Below, in pieces: positions 25,362 through 34,200 of a stretch of 64,000 bases of DNA. Numbering within the stretch: position 1 is the stretch's first letter; the number at the start of each line of letters is the position of its first letter. The notes under the pieces are model-generated. The model was not told the DNA's origin and made no database searches. It worked only from the letters and a program-made list of their open reading frames with translations. The stretch covers positions 1 through 64,000 of the forward strand of contig JAFVAN010000028.1 in the NCBI GenBank assembly GCA_017480485.1, given 5' to 3'. This DNA comes from Ruminococcus sp. (GTDB lineage: Bacteria; Bacillota_A; Clostridia; Oscillospirales; Ruminococcaceae). Made by a program: the position numbers and the translations under genes.

Positions 25362-25808
25362 TTACGCCTCCTTTGACTCCGTAGCCCTATCGCTTATGTA
25401 CTGCAATACGCCTTCATCCGTGTAATTTGAAAAGCGCCTGCACACTATTTTTGCGCCGACAACATATGCTTTCGCGTAGGGCGACTGCACTCCTTGCACT
25501 ACTTGTCTGCCGCGATCATTAATGCTGTATAAGAAGCCCTGATCTGTATGCTCCACTTTGAAAAAATCATTTCTGACCGAGAGCTTAACGGCCTCGGTTA
25601 TTTTTTCGCGCTTGTTTGTAAACTCAGCAAAACCGAACTCATTATCTCCATGAAGGTTTTTATCCAGCACCTTACACTTTTTCCCGTAGATACAGATAAA
25701 ATCCAGAGCAGCAAGCCTATCCACGTTTGCAGGTGCATTTAAGGTATCCGCCAGTAGGAGAAGCCGCAGCATGTTCTCGAATGTTGTATTAAAAACCTTA
25801 CTCCGCAT
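25362..25808 (-). CDS. ABC three-component system middle component
   Basis: A 148-aa protein opening with the KVFNTTFENMLRLLLLAD motif, typical of ABC-3C middle components. A compact alpha/beta region follows with a probable winged-helix character (AVKLSVRNDFFKVEHTDQGFLYSI). In such systems this subunit links the Rad50-like ATPase to the effector protein. I favour ATG 25808, which gives the family-like N-terminus MRSKVFNTTF; a TTG at 25817 is in frame. It overlaps the end of the upstream gene by about 11 bp and is followed 2 bp later by the ATPase gene, so the three are translationally coupled. Confidence 0.78.
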   Translation of the reverse strand: MRSKVFNTTFENMLRLLLLADTLNAPANVDRLAALDFICIYGKKCKVLDKNLHGDNEFGFAEFTNKREKITEAVKLSVRNDFFKVEHTDQGFLYSINDRGRQVVQGVQSPYAKAYVVGAKIVCRRFSNYTDEGVLQYISDRATESKEA

Positions 25809-26799
25809 ACGGATCAACCCACGATGTCATCGTCTTGTCGTTCACCAGAATATGAACAATACCAAGCCTTTCCAAATTTCCTATTAGGTTCTTTATCAGA
25901 GACAACTTCGACTTTGTCAGTTGAACGTCCGAAATCTTCTTCAGGACCTCAAGCAGTCGTCTATATCCGTTATCGTAATCATCAAAGAATGTGGTCTTGA
26001 TTCCATCGTATGCATCTGCCTTTAGGATATCAAACTGGTTCTCACCATCTTCGTATACTTCACTGATAGACCGCTGAATGCTCTCTGCGCTGAGATACGC
26101 CTTGCGCTGATCATAAAAGTTCGTTTGATACTTCTTCGGAAGTGCAGGTATATCATCTACCGTTACCGAGTCACGAGATAAGGCTTCCGCATAGGCGTCA
26201 CATAAAGCGGAAATGTAATCAGCTTCAAAATCATAAATCTGTGCATCGCTCAGTTTGATCGGTAGTTCAATAACATCTCCGTCGATATATAGCTTTCCAT
26301 CCTCGCAGTAGATTCGGTCTCCTGCGAGATTTTTTATGCTCGGCTTTGGATCGTGGATCGTGAGTTTGATGTCTACATCATGGATACCCTTGGCCAGACC
26401 ATGAAAAATCTGATCAAGAATGTCCTGAATGGCAGATCCCAATTCATCTAACTCCACGTCAATTCCCTTTGTGTAAAGGAATTTCTGTAAATGCTCCTTA
26501 CTGCCGTCGAATAGCGCGTCAATTTGATCCGCAATATCCGCGCCGTCGTAAAGGCTACAAATCATTCTCGCACGAGCTTTTGAAATGTATTTATCCCGGC
26601 CCTCAAATATCTGGTCAAGCATGTTATCAGATATGTTCTTCTCCATCGGATTGTACTCGTGAAGGTACTGAGCCTGATCCTCTTCATCTGTCATAGGAGG
26701 GCGCAGCGAAAGACCAACTAACGTGCAGACAAATTTGCCTCCGCGTCCAGTTGGTTCCATAAGTGTTTTTAGTTCTCCAGCTATCTCATGGAAATACAC
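25798..26799 (-). CDS. ABC three-component system protein (first gene of operon)
   Basis: A 333-aa acidic protein without signal peptide or membrane helices. The N-terminal segment (VCTLVGLSLRPPMTDEEDQ, NISDNMLDQIFEGRD) and central helical part resemble the variable-component class found next to ABC-3C middle components; I see no nuclease or protease motif I can name. It begins with GTG 26799, with AAGGAGTG about 11 nt upstream. It is the first gene of the operon, directly downstream of a palindromic operator-like site. Its stop overlaps the middle-component gene. The assignment to the ABC-3C class leans on neighbours as much as on its own sequence. Confidence 0.65.
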   Translation of the reverse strand: MYFHEIAGELKTLMEPTGRGGKFVCTLVGLSLRPPMTDEEDQAQYLHEYNPMEKNISDNMLDQIFEGRDKYISKARARMICSLYDGADIADQIDALFDGSKEHLQKFLYTKGIDVELDELGSAIQDILDQIFHGLAKGIHDVDIKLTIHDPKPSIKNLAGDRIYCEDGKLYIDGDVIELPIKLSDAQIYDFEADYISALCDAYAEALSRDSVTVDDIPALPKKYQTNFYDQRKAYLSAESIQRSISEVYEDGENQFDILKADAYDGIKTTFFDDYDNGYRRLLEVLKKISDVQLTKSKLSLIKNLIGNLERLGIVHILVNDKTMTSWVDPYAE

Positions 26800-27253
26800 T
26801 ACTGCTCACACTCCTTTTGACCTTTTAGGTCAAAGCATGGTCAAACGCATTTTCGACTGATCAGGCCCTTCTCAGTACAATAAAGACGATCAGTTCTTGC
26901 TGATGGAAAAGTTCCTTTGAAATTATATCACAGATTTTAGCGTTTCGCAATCTCTTTTGAACCTTCGCTAATAAAAATTTTGTGAACGCAAAGAAAAATT
27001 TCCTAGACAAGATGCTGATTCAGTCCTGAGTACGACAAAAACTGCTCACCGTCAGGGGCTGCACCGACTGATCACCTGTGGCTCAACGGTTCCTGACGGC
27101 CACAAGTAAATATCATCAGCTGCCTTTTGAGCGGGAAGCTGCAGACCGGAACGGAGAAACCTCCGTCGGGACTGTGGTTGGATTTCTATACCCATTTGCA
27201 GCTGACCATGAAGGTTTCCTCCGTTCCAAGCAAATCGAACGGAGGAAATTTTC
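26800..27253. other. Divergent spacer between defence operon and phage relic
   Basis: No gene supported. The left part holds the operon's control region, including the palindrome at 26816-26834. The right part (about 27045-27250) is G+C-richer, phage-derived sequence leading to the sigma-like gene, with GGAGG-containing segments that could pair to form a leader. Confidence 0.55.
26816..26834. promoter_or_regulatory. Operator-like palindrome before the defence operon
   Basis: TTTGACC-TTTTA-GGTCAAA, perfect 7-bp arms with a 5-nt spacer, 17 bp before the GTG of the first gene; a further half-site GGTCAAA follows at about 26839. A likely site for the operon's own Cro/C1 regulator. Confidence 0.6.
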
Positions 27254-27754
27254 ATGCAAAACAACGACAAGAAGTACTTTATCCCGGTCGACGGGACCCC
27301 TATCGAGGTCAGCGAGGAAGTTTACAGGGCATACTACCAGCCCATCTGGAACACCCGCTACCATGCCCAGAAGAACGGCGAGTGCCGCTGCACCAAGGCC
27401 CAACTTTGGAAGTGTGACGGTGTTTGCCCCGGCTGCCCGTTCTACGCTGCCGGTAAGAAGGTTTCCATCGATACGCCTATCGGCGGCGAGGAAGACGAGC
27501 TTACCCTTGGCGACACGCTGGCCGACGACGCACCTTCTGCGGAGTCCATCCTTATGGACAAGGAACTGCTCGGCGCTCTATACGACGAGCTGAACCGCCT
27601 TGACCCGGACGGCAGACGCATCTGCGAGCTTATCATGCAGGGCAAGACGGAGCGTGAAATCGCTGCCGACATGGGCAAACGCCAGTCGACCATCAACTAT
27701 CAGAAGAACAAGGTGTTCTCCATCCTGCGTGAAGCCCTGAAGGACTTCATCTAA
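27254..27754 (+). CDS. Phage-type sigma-70-like factor
   Basis: A 166-aa protein common at the start of replication modules in Clostridia prophages. The N-terminal half contains a cysteine cluster (CRCTKAQLWKCDGVCPGCPF) that may bind zinc. The C-terminal half is a sigma region 4-like helix-turn-helix: LNRLDPDGRRICELIMQGKT, then EREIAADMGKRQSTINYQKNK. It probably acts as a phage transcription activator or sigma-like protein. ATG 27254 has GGAGG upstream. It leads a plus-strand set of phage genes opposite in direction to the defence operon. Confidence 0.8.
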   Translation: MQNNDKKYFIPVDGTPIEVSEEVYRAYYQPIWNTRYHAQKNGECRCTKAQLWKCDGVCPGCPFYAAGKKVSIDTPIGGEEDELTLGDTLADDAPSAESILMDKELLGALYDELNRLDPDGRRICELIMQGKTEREIAADMGKRQSTINYQKNKVFSILREALKDFI

Positions 27755-27895
27755 TACCCAACAAAGGCCGCCGTGGAAGCAATTCTGCGGCGGTCAAAAA
27801 TTTTTCAGATTTTTTTCGTTCAAAACACCGGTTTCCCTCCAGTGGGTACTGAGGACAGCAAAACAACACAGGTCCTCAGAAAGGAGGAACCGCCA

Positions 27896-28105
27896 ATGAG
27901 TGAGTCCAGACCCAACAAGGCCGTCACCGATGAAGAGCTCATCGGAGTGCTTACGGCAATCAGCGTAGTGTCAAGACGTCTGGCGAAGAAGCTGATTCAG
28001 CTGAACCAGACAAGCCAATCTCAGGAAGGAGGAAAACGTGATGAGCAAAACGAGCGAAATGGAAGCGACCATCAGGGAGTTGCGGGATATTGCATCTTCT
28101 ATTAA
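27896..28105 (+). CDS. Small phage hypothetical protein
   Basis: A 69-aa protein starting at ATG 27896 after a strong AAGGAGG. It opens with PNKAVTDEELIGVLTAISVVSRRLAKKL, a sequence typical of small proteins in Clostridia prophage replication modules with no known function. Its 3' part overlaps the next gene by 65 bp, and the last residues are out of character with the family, so the 3' end may be frameshifted relative to relatives. Confidence 0.6.
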   Translation: MSESRPNKAVTDEELIGVLTAISVVSRRLAKKLIQLNQTSQSQEGGKRDEQNERNGSDHQGVAGYCIFY

Positions 28106-28349
28106 CGACATCGCCAACTGGCTGACCGGCGCATTCAGCGGCACCGAGGAAGCGGCCCCTTCTCCGGAACCGGAAAAGGCACTCACCCTCGAAGAGGTCA
28201 GAGCGATTCTGGCAGAAAAGTCCCGTGATGGCTTCACCGCTCAGATCCGTGACCTTCTCCTGAAGTACGGTGCCAAGAAGCTCTCTGAGGTTGACCCGGC
28301 AAGCTACAAGGCTCTGGTAGCGGATGCGGAGGTGCTCGGAAATGCCTAA
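28041..28349 (+). CDS. Phage hypothetical protein
   Basis: A 102-aa acidic, helical protein (MEATIRELRDIASSINDIANWL, then LTLEEVRAILAEKSRDG) of unknown function, commonly found between the sigma-like and DUF2800 genes of this prophage type; database entries with similar sequences are sometimes misnamed after rRNA biogenesis. ATG 28041 follows AGGAGG. It overlaps the DUF2800 start by a few bases, which indicates translational coupling. Confidence 0.7.
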   Translation: MSKTSEMEATIRELRDIASSINDIANWLTGAFSGTEEAAPSPEPEKALTLEEVRAILAEKSRDGFTAQIRDLLLKYGAKKLSEVDPASYKALVADAEVLGNA

Positions 28350-29466
28350 CCACGCACTTCTCTCTGCATCGTCTTCGCACAGGTGGCTCAACTGCCCACC
28401 TTCGGCAAGGCTCTGTGAAGGCTACGACGACAAAGGCAGCGATTTCGCAGCCGAAGGTACCGACGCCCACGCTCTCTGTGAGTTCAAGCTCCGGACGGCT
28501 CTCGGTATGGAAGCAAAGGACCCGACCGAAGACCTCACTTGGTACAACTCCGAAATGGAGGAATGTGCCAACGGGTATGTGTCCTTCGTAATGGAGCTGG
28601 TCGAGGAGGCCAAGAAGACCTGCCCGGACCCTGTGGTCCTGATCGAACAGCGGCTCGACTACTCCAAGTATGTCGAAGAGGGCTTCGGCACCGGCGACTG
28701 CGTCATCATTGCAGACGGGACGCTGCACATCGTGGACTACAAGCACGGCAGAGGCGTTCTGGTCGAGGCTGACGACAACCCGCAGATGAAGCTGTATGCC
28801 CTCGGTGCGCTGGAGCTGTTCGACTGCATCTACGACATCGACACCGTCAGCATGACCATCTACCAGCCCCGACGCTCCAACGTCAGCACCTTCACCATTC
28901 CGAAGGAAGAACTCTATGAATGGGCCGATCAGGTTCTGGCCCCGACTGCAGAGCTTGCCTTCAACGGAGACGGCGAATACCACTGCGGCGAATGGTGCCA
29001 GTTCTGCAAGGCCAAAGCTGACTGCCGTGAAAGAGCCAACGCCAACATGGAGCTTGCCAAGTTCGAGTTCAGGCAGCCACCTCTGCTGACAGATGAAGAG
29101 GTCGAAGAAATCCTCGGTCGCATCGACGATCTGATCGCTTGGGCATCCGACATCAAGGACTATGCGCTTCAGGCAGCCATCAGTGGTAAACAGTGGTCCG
29201 GCTACAAGCTGGTCGAGGGCCGCTCCAACCGCAAGTACACAGACGAGAATGCCGTCATCGCAGCCGTAACAGCTGCCGGGTACGACCCCTACGAACACAA
29301 GATTCTCGGCGTCACCGCCATGACCTCGCTTCTCGGAAAGAAACAGTTCAACGACATTCTTGGAGGCCTGATCACCAAGCCTCAAGGAAAACCCACGCTA
29401 GTGCCGGACAGCGATAAGAGACCGGCAATGACAACCATTATCGATGATTTCAAGGAGGACAACTAA
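28342..29466 (+). CDS. DUF2800 phage nuclease-like protein
   Basis: A 374-aa protein of the DUF2800 family, which has a PD-(D/E)XK, RecB/Cas4-like core. Visible features: the N-terminal SSSHRWLNCPPSARL motif, the GTDAHALCEFKL segment, GTGDCVIIADGTLHIVDYK with the putative catalytic D-x-K, and a C-terminal cysteine cluster (WCQFCKAKADC) of the kind that holds an iron-sulphur site. In phages it accompanies DNA polymerase and the DUF2815 protein and probably acts in replication or recombination. ATG 28342 is preceded by GGAGGTG. The gene appears intact. Confidence 0.85.
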   Translation: MPNHALLSASSSHRWLNCPPSARLCEGYDDKGSDFAAEGTDAHALCEFKLRTALGMEAKDPTEDLTWYNSEMEECANGYVSFVMELVEEAKKTCPDPVVLIEQRLDYSKYVEEGFGTGDCVIIADGTLHIVDYKHGRGVLVEADDNPQMKLYALGALELFDCIYDIDTVSMTIYQPRRSNVSTFTIPKEELYEWADQVLAPTAELAFNGDGEYHCGEWCQFCKAKADCRERANANMELAKFEFRQPPLLTDEEVEEILGRIDDLIAWASDIKDYALQAAISGKQWSGYKLVEGRSNRKYTDENAVIAAVTAAGYDPYEHKILGVTAMTSLLGKKQFNDILGGLITKPQGKPTLVPDSDKRPAMTTIIDDFKEDN

Positions 29467-29467
29467 T

Positions 29468-30040
29468 ATGTCAAATTCTACTAAACTCGCAAACCCCATG
29501 AAGGTTATCACCGGCAAGGACACCCGCTGGTCCTACGCCAATGTCTGGGAGGCCAAGTCTATCAATGGCGGCACCCCGAAGTTCAGCGTCAGCCTCATCA
29601 TTCCGAAGACTGACACCGTGACCGTTCAGAAGATCAAGGCGGCAATTCAGGCGGCCTACGAGGAAGGTCAGGCCAAGCTCAAGGGCAACGGTCGTACCGT
29701 ACCGCCTCTCACCACTATCAAGACGCCTCTTCGTGACGGCGACACCGAGCGTCCGGATGATCCGGCTTACGCTGGCAGCTACTTCATCAACGCCAACTCC
29801 GCTACGGCTCCCGGCATCGTGGACGCTGACTGCAATCCGATCCTGACCCGCTCCGAGGTTTACTCCGGCGTGTACGGTCGTGCCAGCATCAACTTCTACG
29901 CTTTCAACTCCAACGGCAACAAGGGCATCGCCTGTGGGCTCAACAACCTGCAGAAGATCCGTGACGGCGAACCCCTCGGCGGCAAGTCCAGCGCAGCGTC
30001 TGACTTCTCCACCGATGCGGATGAAGATTTCCTGTCTTAA
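29468..30040 (+). CDS. DUF2815 single-stranded-DNA-binding-like protein
   Basis: A 190-aa protein of the DUF2815 family, the presumed single-stranded DNA-binding protein of this phage replication module. It contains the OB-fold-like strands TRWSYANVWEAKSINGGTPKFSVSL, the segment RPDDPAYAGSYFINANS and a C-terminal acidic tail (FSTDADEDFLS), as is usual for SSB-like proteins. It starts 1 nt after the DUF2800 stop with AGGAGG upstream. Intact. Confidence 0.85.
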   Translation: MSNSTKLANPMKVITGKDTRWSYANVWEAKSINGGTPKFSVSLIIPKTDTVTVQKIKAAIQAAYEEGQAKLKGNGRTVPPLTTIKTPLRDGDTERPDDPAYAGSYFINANSATAPGIVDADCNPILTRSEVYSGVYGRASINFYAFNSNGNKGIACGLNNLQKIRDGEPLGGKSSAASDFSTDADEDFLS

Positions 30041-30053
30041 GGAGGTACGCACC

Positions 30054-30272
30054 ATGAACGCTACTACGATTCTTTGCATCCTGCTTCTGTCCCTCTATCT
30101 GGTTCTGGCCGTGTTCTGGATCGTCAGGTCCATCATCGACACCATCGACGACCGCAAGCGTGATAAACGCAATGCGGCATGGGAAGCCGAGCGTCAGCAG
30201 CTTGAGAAAGACCGTGCTATTCGTGAGGTCGAGTACCACGAAGCCCGAATGAAGGAGCTCGGCAGGAAGTAA
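30054..30272 (+). CDS. Small membrane-anchored phage protein
   Basis: A 72-aa protein with a single N-terminal transmembrane helix (about 4-27, rich in Leu/Ile/Val) and a charged, helical cytoplasmic tail (DRKRDKRNAAWEAERQQLEK). ATG 30054 follows AGGAGGT. Function unknown; it sits in the phage replication module. Confidence 0.65.
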   Translation: MNATTILCILLLSLYLVLAVFWIVRSIIDTIDDRKRDKRNAAWEAERQQLEKDRAIREVEYHEARMKELGRK

Positions 30273-30338
30273 TCTCTGGCCTGCGGGTGGTGGGAGCAAT
30301 CCTGCCACCCTGTCAGGCTTGGGAAAGGACCGGTGTGT

Positions 30339-30868
30339 ATGAAAACACTCAGTATTGATATTGAAACCTACAGCAGCGTGGACCTTGCTAAGGTGCTGAA
30401 AACAGTAGGTGTAGCAATGGGAGCCGTCGTTGTTGCTGCCGGTGCCGCTGCGGTCAAGCTCGGCAAAGAGGTAATCTCTGCCTATGCAGATTATGAGCAA
30501 CTTGTCGGCGGTATTGACACTCTCTTCAAGGATTCGTCTCAGGCAATGCAGACTTATGCCGCAAATGCCTATAAGACCGCCGGTCTTTCTGCAAACGAAT
30601 ACATGGAGACGGTCACGAGCTTTTCTGCGAGCCTGATCGCTTCCCTTGGCGGCGACACGGAAAAGGCCGTCAAGTATGCAGATATGGCCATTACAGACAT
30701 GTCCGATAACGCCAACAAAATGGGCTCGGACATGTCCACGCTTCAGGCAGCTTATCAGGGCTTTGCCAAGCAGAACTACACGATGCTGGACAACCTGAAG
30801 CTCGGCTACGGTGGCACCAAGACCGAAATGGAACGCCTCCTTGCTGACGCAGAGGCAATCTCAGGCAT
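30339..30868 (+). pseudogene. Chimera: phage DNA polymerase start fused to tape-measure fragment
   Basis: The frame starts with MKTLSIDIETYSSVDLAK, the N-terminus of family A DNA polymerases of Clostridia phages. After about 18 residues it switches, without frame loss, to the interior of a tail tape-measure protein (VAMGAVVVAAGAAAVKLGKE, YADYEQLVGGIDTLFK, DMSDNANKMGSDMSTLQAAY, GGTKTEMERLLADAEAISG). At about 30866 the phage homology ends, and the open frame runs on to 31592 only as antisense of DUF4391 and helicase sequence. This is a large internal phage deletion plus the right-hand junction of the insertion. No functional product is expected. Confidence 0.85.
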
Positions 30869-31298
30869 AGACTGTATCCATGTTCAGACCGTCTATCTTC
30901 ATAGCGAAAGTTTCTTCCGTCACCCAGTCGGTGTGATAATAATTCCCGACCTTGAAAGCGGTGTTTGTGCTTTCTTCCTTGTAGCCTGTCCATATCTGAT
31001 ACTTCTCCTCAAATTCAAGAATGAATATCAGATGATAGTGGAGCTGCCTGTCCATCTGCCGCAGTACATTCAGGTCAAGCTCGCTCGTTTTCAGCTTTAT
31101 CAGAAATACCTCGACTTCCTCGACGATATTGCCTTTTTCCACATTCAGCGTATCGGCGGACAGCTTATGCGCCCAGCGTATCGAATTTATCTGATCTATG
31201 AAACTGCGTTCCAGTTTCTTGTCGATAGTCAGCTTGTCATAAAACTTATTCTTCGGGACGAGTTTTCCAAAATAGGTTTTCTCGGGCAGTCCAAACAT
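30861..31298 (-). pseudogene. DUF4391 protein, C-terminus truncated
   Basis: A 145-aa frame that begins with the DUF4391 pattern (FGLPEKTYFGKLVPKNKFYD, then a NVEKGNIVEEVEVFLIKLK strand-rich part) and ends abruptly after GLNMDTVY. Family members I know continue for some 70 residues with a coiled C-terminus. The stop is supplied by phage DNA at 30861-30863. DUF4391 proteins accompany PLD/SNF2 helicases and type III Mod and Res genes; its start overlaps the helicase stop. The missing C-terminus and the Mod N-terminus were probably lost when the phage-derived segment inserted or rearranged. Confidence 0.8.
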
Positions 31299-34200
31299 TA
31301 TTTGTCACCGTCCTTTACCACAAGAAAACATATCAGTTCAAAGTCCGACAGTCCCGAAATATCCGACACAAGCGCACTTGTGCCGCCCGATCCAAACAAG
31401 CTGTCAATATCACTTTCGGCTTTCGTGTCGATGATAGAGTCGATAGCCATACTCAGCAGTTCGCTCATCTGCGACATATCCCTGCCGTCATCTGTCTCCT
31501 TGTTGAACACCGCACACAGGTCTTTTATCGGCTCAGACTTGCCCCTGCATAGCAGGCGCACATCGTCAAGCAGTTTCTTCGGATTGAGGTAGTCGCAGAT
31601 CACCTCGCCGTCTATCCCGATATAAACCATATAAAATGGGTGTATGCGGTTCTGATTGCCGATATTCACGCTGTCATTCACATTTTTCAGCACAAAGATA
31701 ACGCCCTCACCGAGTTCATCGGTCGCAGGAACAACAGCATGAAGTCCCTTTGGCTTCTTTTCTATATCCTTGTGTGTCTTCACATATTCCAGCAGATCAA
31801 GGCGGTATTCATTCAGACCCAAGTCCATGATAGAAATACCGTCATTCATGTCTTCCATGTCAACGACTTCATTCATCATCTTTTTAAGCTGAGAGCTTCT
31901 GTATTCGAGGTCGCCCTTTTCTTCCGCATTGATAAGATCATCATCCCCCGTGGAGGTCATGACGGATATTTTCATTCGAGTTTCAACTCTTGATTTCAGG
32001 TTCAGATAATCGTCCAAGTTCATATCAGGCCAGAAATTCACAAGCTGAATTACCTCATTCTTACTGCCGATACGGTCGATTCGTCCGAAACGCTGAGTGA
32101 TACGAACAGGATTCCAGTGAATGTCATAATTCACGAGGTAGTCGCAGTCCTGCAAGTTCTGACCTTCGGAAATACAGTCTGTTGCGATAAGAATATCTAT
32201 CTCCTGTGTACTTCCGGGCATCAGAACATCTCTGCCTTTGGATATGGGAGAAAACAACGTCAGGACATTATTCAGATTTGCTCTTTTCAGCTTGACAGTT
32301 GTTCTGCCGTCCTCACTGCCTGTTATCATAGCAGTATCGAGCCCGAATTTCTGCTTAACATATACACTGACATTCTCATAGAGATACTCCGCGGTATCGG
32401 AGAATGCAGTGAAAATTATCATTTTCTTGTTGCCTGCGTTGATAGGGGCATTCTGCTTTTTTGCGATAAGCTCAAACAGCGCCTGCAATTTGGTATCATG
32501 TTCAGGCGTTATATCCTTTATCATTAGGATAAGAAGTTCGAGGGAATCCTTATCCTTTTGCAGATCATCACGCCACGAACGATAATCCATATCGGCAAGG
32601 TCTATCTTGACTTTCTTGCCGACTGTAAAATCGGTGTTGCTGTCATCAATGTCGAGATCATCATCTGATATTTCATACATATCCACATCAGAAGTTCCAT
32701 TCTTTTCAAAAGCATTGATAGCATTTATTGTAGTAGTTATAAGATTATAGATACGCTGTAATGTAAGCGAGAACGAGTTGACCGAGCTTTCCAGTCTTTT
32801 CAGCAGATTGATAGCCATGAGCCTGCGGATACCAAGCTCACGGTTAGACTGTCTGAAATTATCGCTGATATCCATATACTTTGACAGCTTGCTCTCAAAG
32901 ATATAATGCGAAGGCAAATAGATGCACAGTGAAAGCTCAACAAGCGTATTGTAAATATCATTATAATTTATAGCATCGCTCAAGTCTGTAAGTGACGGAG
33001 TGAGCGAAATAGGCTTGAGCCTTTCAGGGAACTTGCCGATCTTTTCGCTGTTATAATATTTCTGAATATGCTTTCTTGAACGTGCGATAGTTACGCTGTC
33101 AAGCAACTCAAAGAAATCAAAATCGAGCATACGAAGAAGAGTGTCGGTATTTCTTTGCTCTTTGGGATAATCGCTCCATTCGTTGAATACTCTCTGCGCC
33201 TGACGGAATATCTCCTCTATGGATTTCTGTGTATTCAACTTCTCACTTAGGGTTTCAGAACAGCCTTCATATGCAAGTGCAAGCTGATTTCGCAGATCGG
33301 TAAAACGGTTATTGACCGGGGTAGCCGACAGCATCAGCACTTTGGTCTTTACGCCTGCACGGATCACCTTATCCATAAGGCGCATATATCTGTTTTCCTG
33401 AGTATTTGAGTGAGTACCGATACCGTTTCTGAAATTGTGGGATTCATCTATAACGATAAGATCATAGTTACCCCAGTTCAATCTTTCAAGATCAAGACCG
33501 TTGGAATAACCGCCGTCACGGGATAAGTCCGTATGGAACAGAACATCATAATTCAGACGATCGGAGGCGATAGGGTTATTTACATAATTATCCTTGTATG
33601 TATTCCAGTTTTCTGCGAGCTTTTTCGGGCATAATACAAGCACAGTCTTGTTGCGGTTCTCATAATACTTGATGACCGCCAGTGCTGTGAACGTCTTACC
33701 AAGGCCTACACTGTCCGCAAGGATACAACCGTTATATTTTTCGAGCTTGTTGATGATAGCAAGGACAGCATCACGCTGAAAGTCGTAGAGCATATCCCAT
33801 ATCTTACTCTGCTTAAAGCCTGTTGCTTCGTTTGGCAGCTCATCTTCTGAAATATCTTCCAGAAATTCGCTGAAAACATGATACAGCGTCATGAAGTATA
33901 TGAATTCGGGAGCATTTTCATTATAGGCGGTACTGATGCTTTCAATTACTGTCTCGGTAACATCTTCGAGTTTGGATTTATCATTCCAAAGATTATTAAA
34001 AAGTGAAATATATTGTTGAGCAAATGGTGTATCAAGACATTGAACCATATTATAGGCATTATTACCACGATCACAGCCTATGTCAGTTGTAGTAAATCCA
34101 ACAATAGGCGAATAAGCCGATGACTCAGTCTGATTATCGACAGTAACAAAACCAATCATTCCGTCACCGCTGACATTGGAGCGGAACTTTACCTTAGCTT

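Noticed and set aside
28234..29385. 383-aa minus-strand frame over DUF2800
   Set aside because: Antisense shadow; the plus-strand protein has clear motifs.
30870..31592. 3' part of the chimeric plus-strand frame
   Set aside because: Beyond about 30866 it is only antisense of DUF4391 and helicase.
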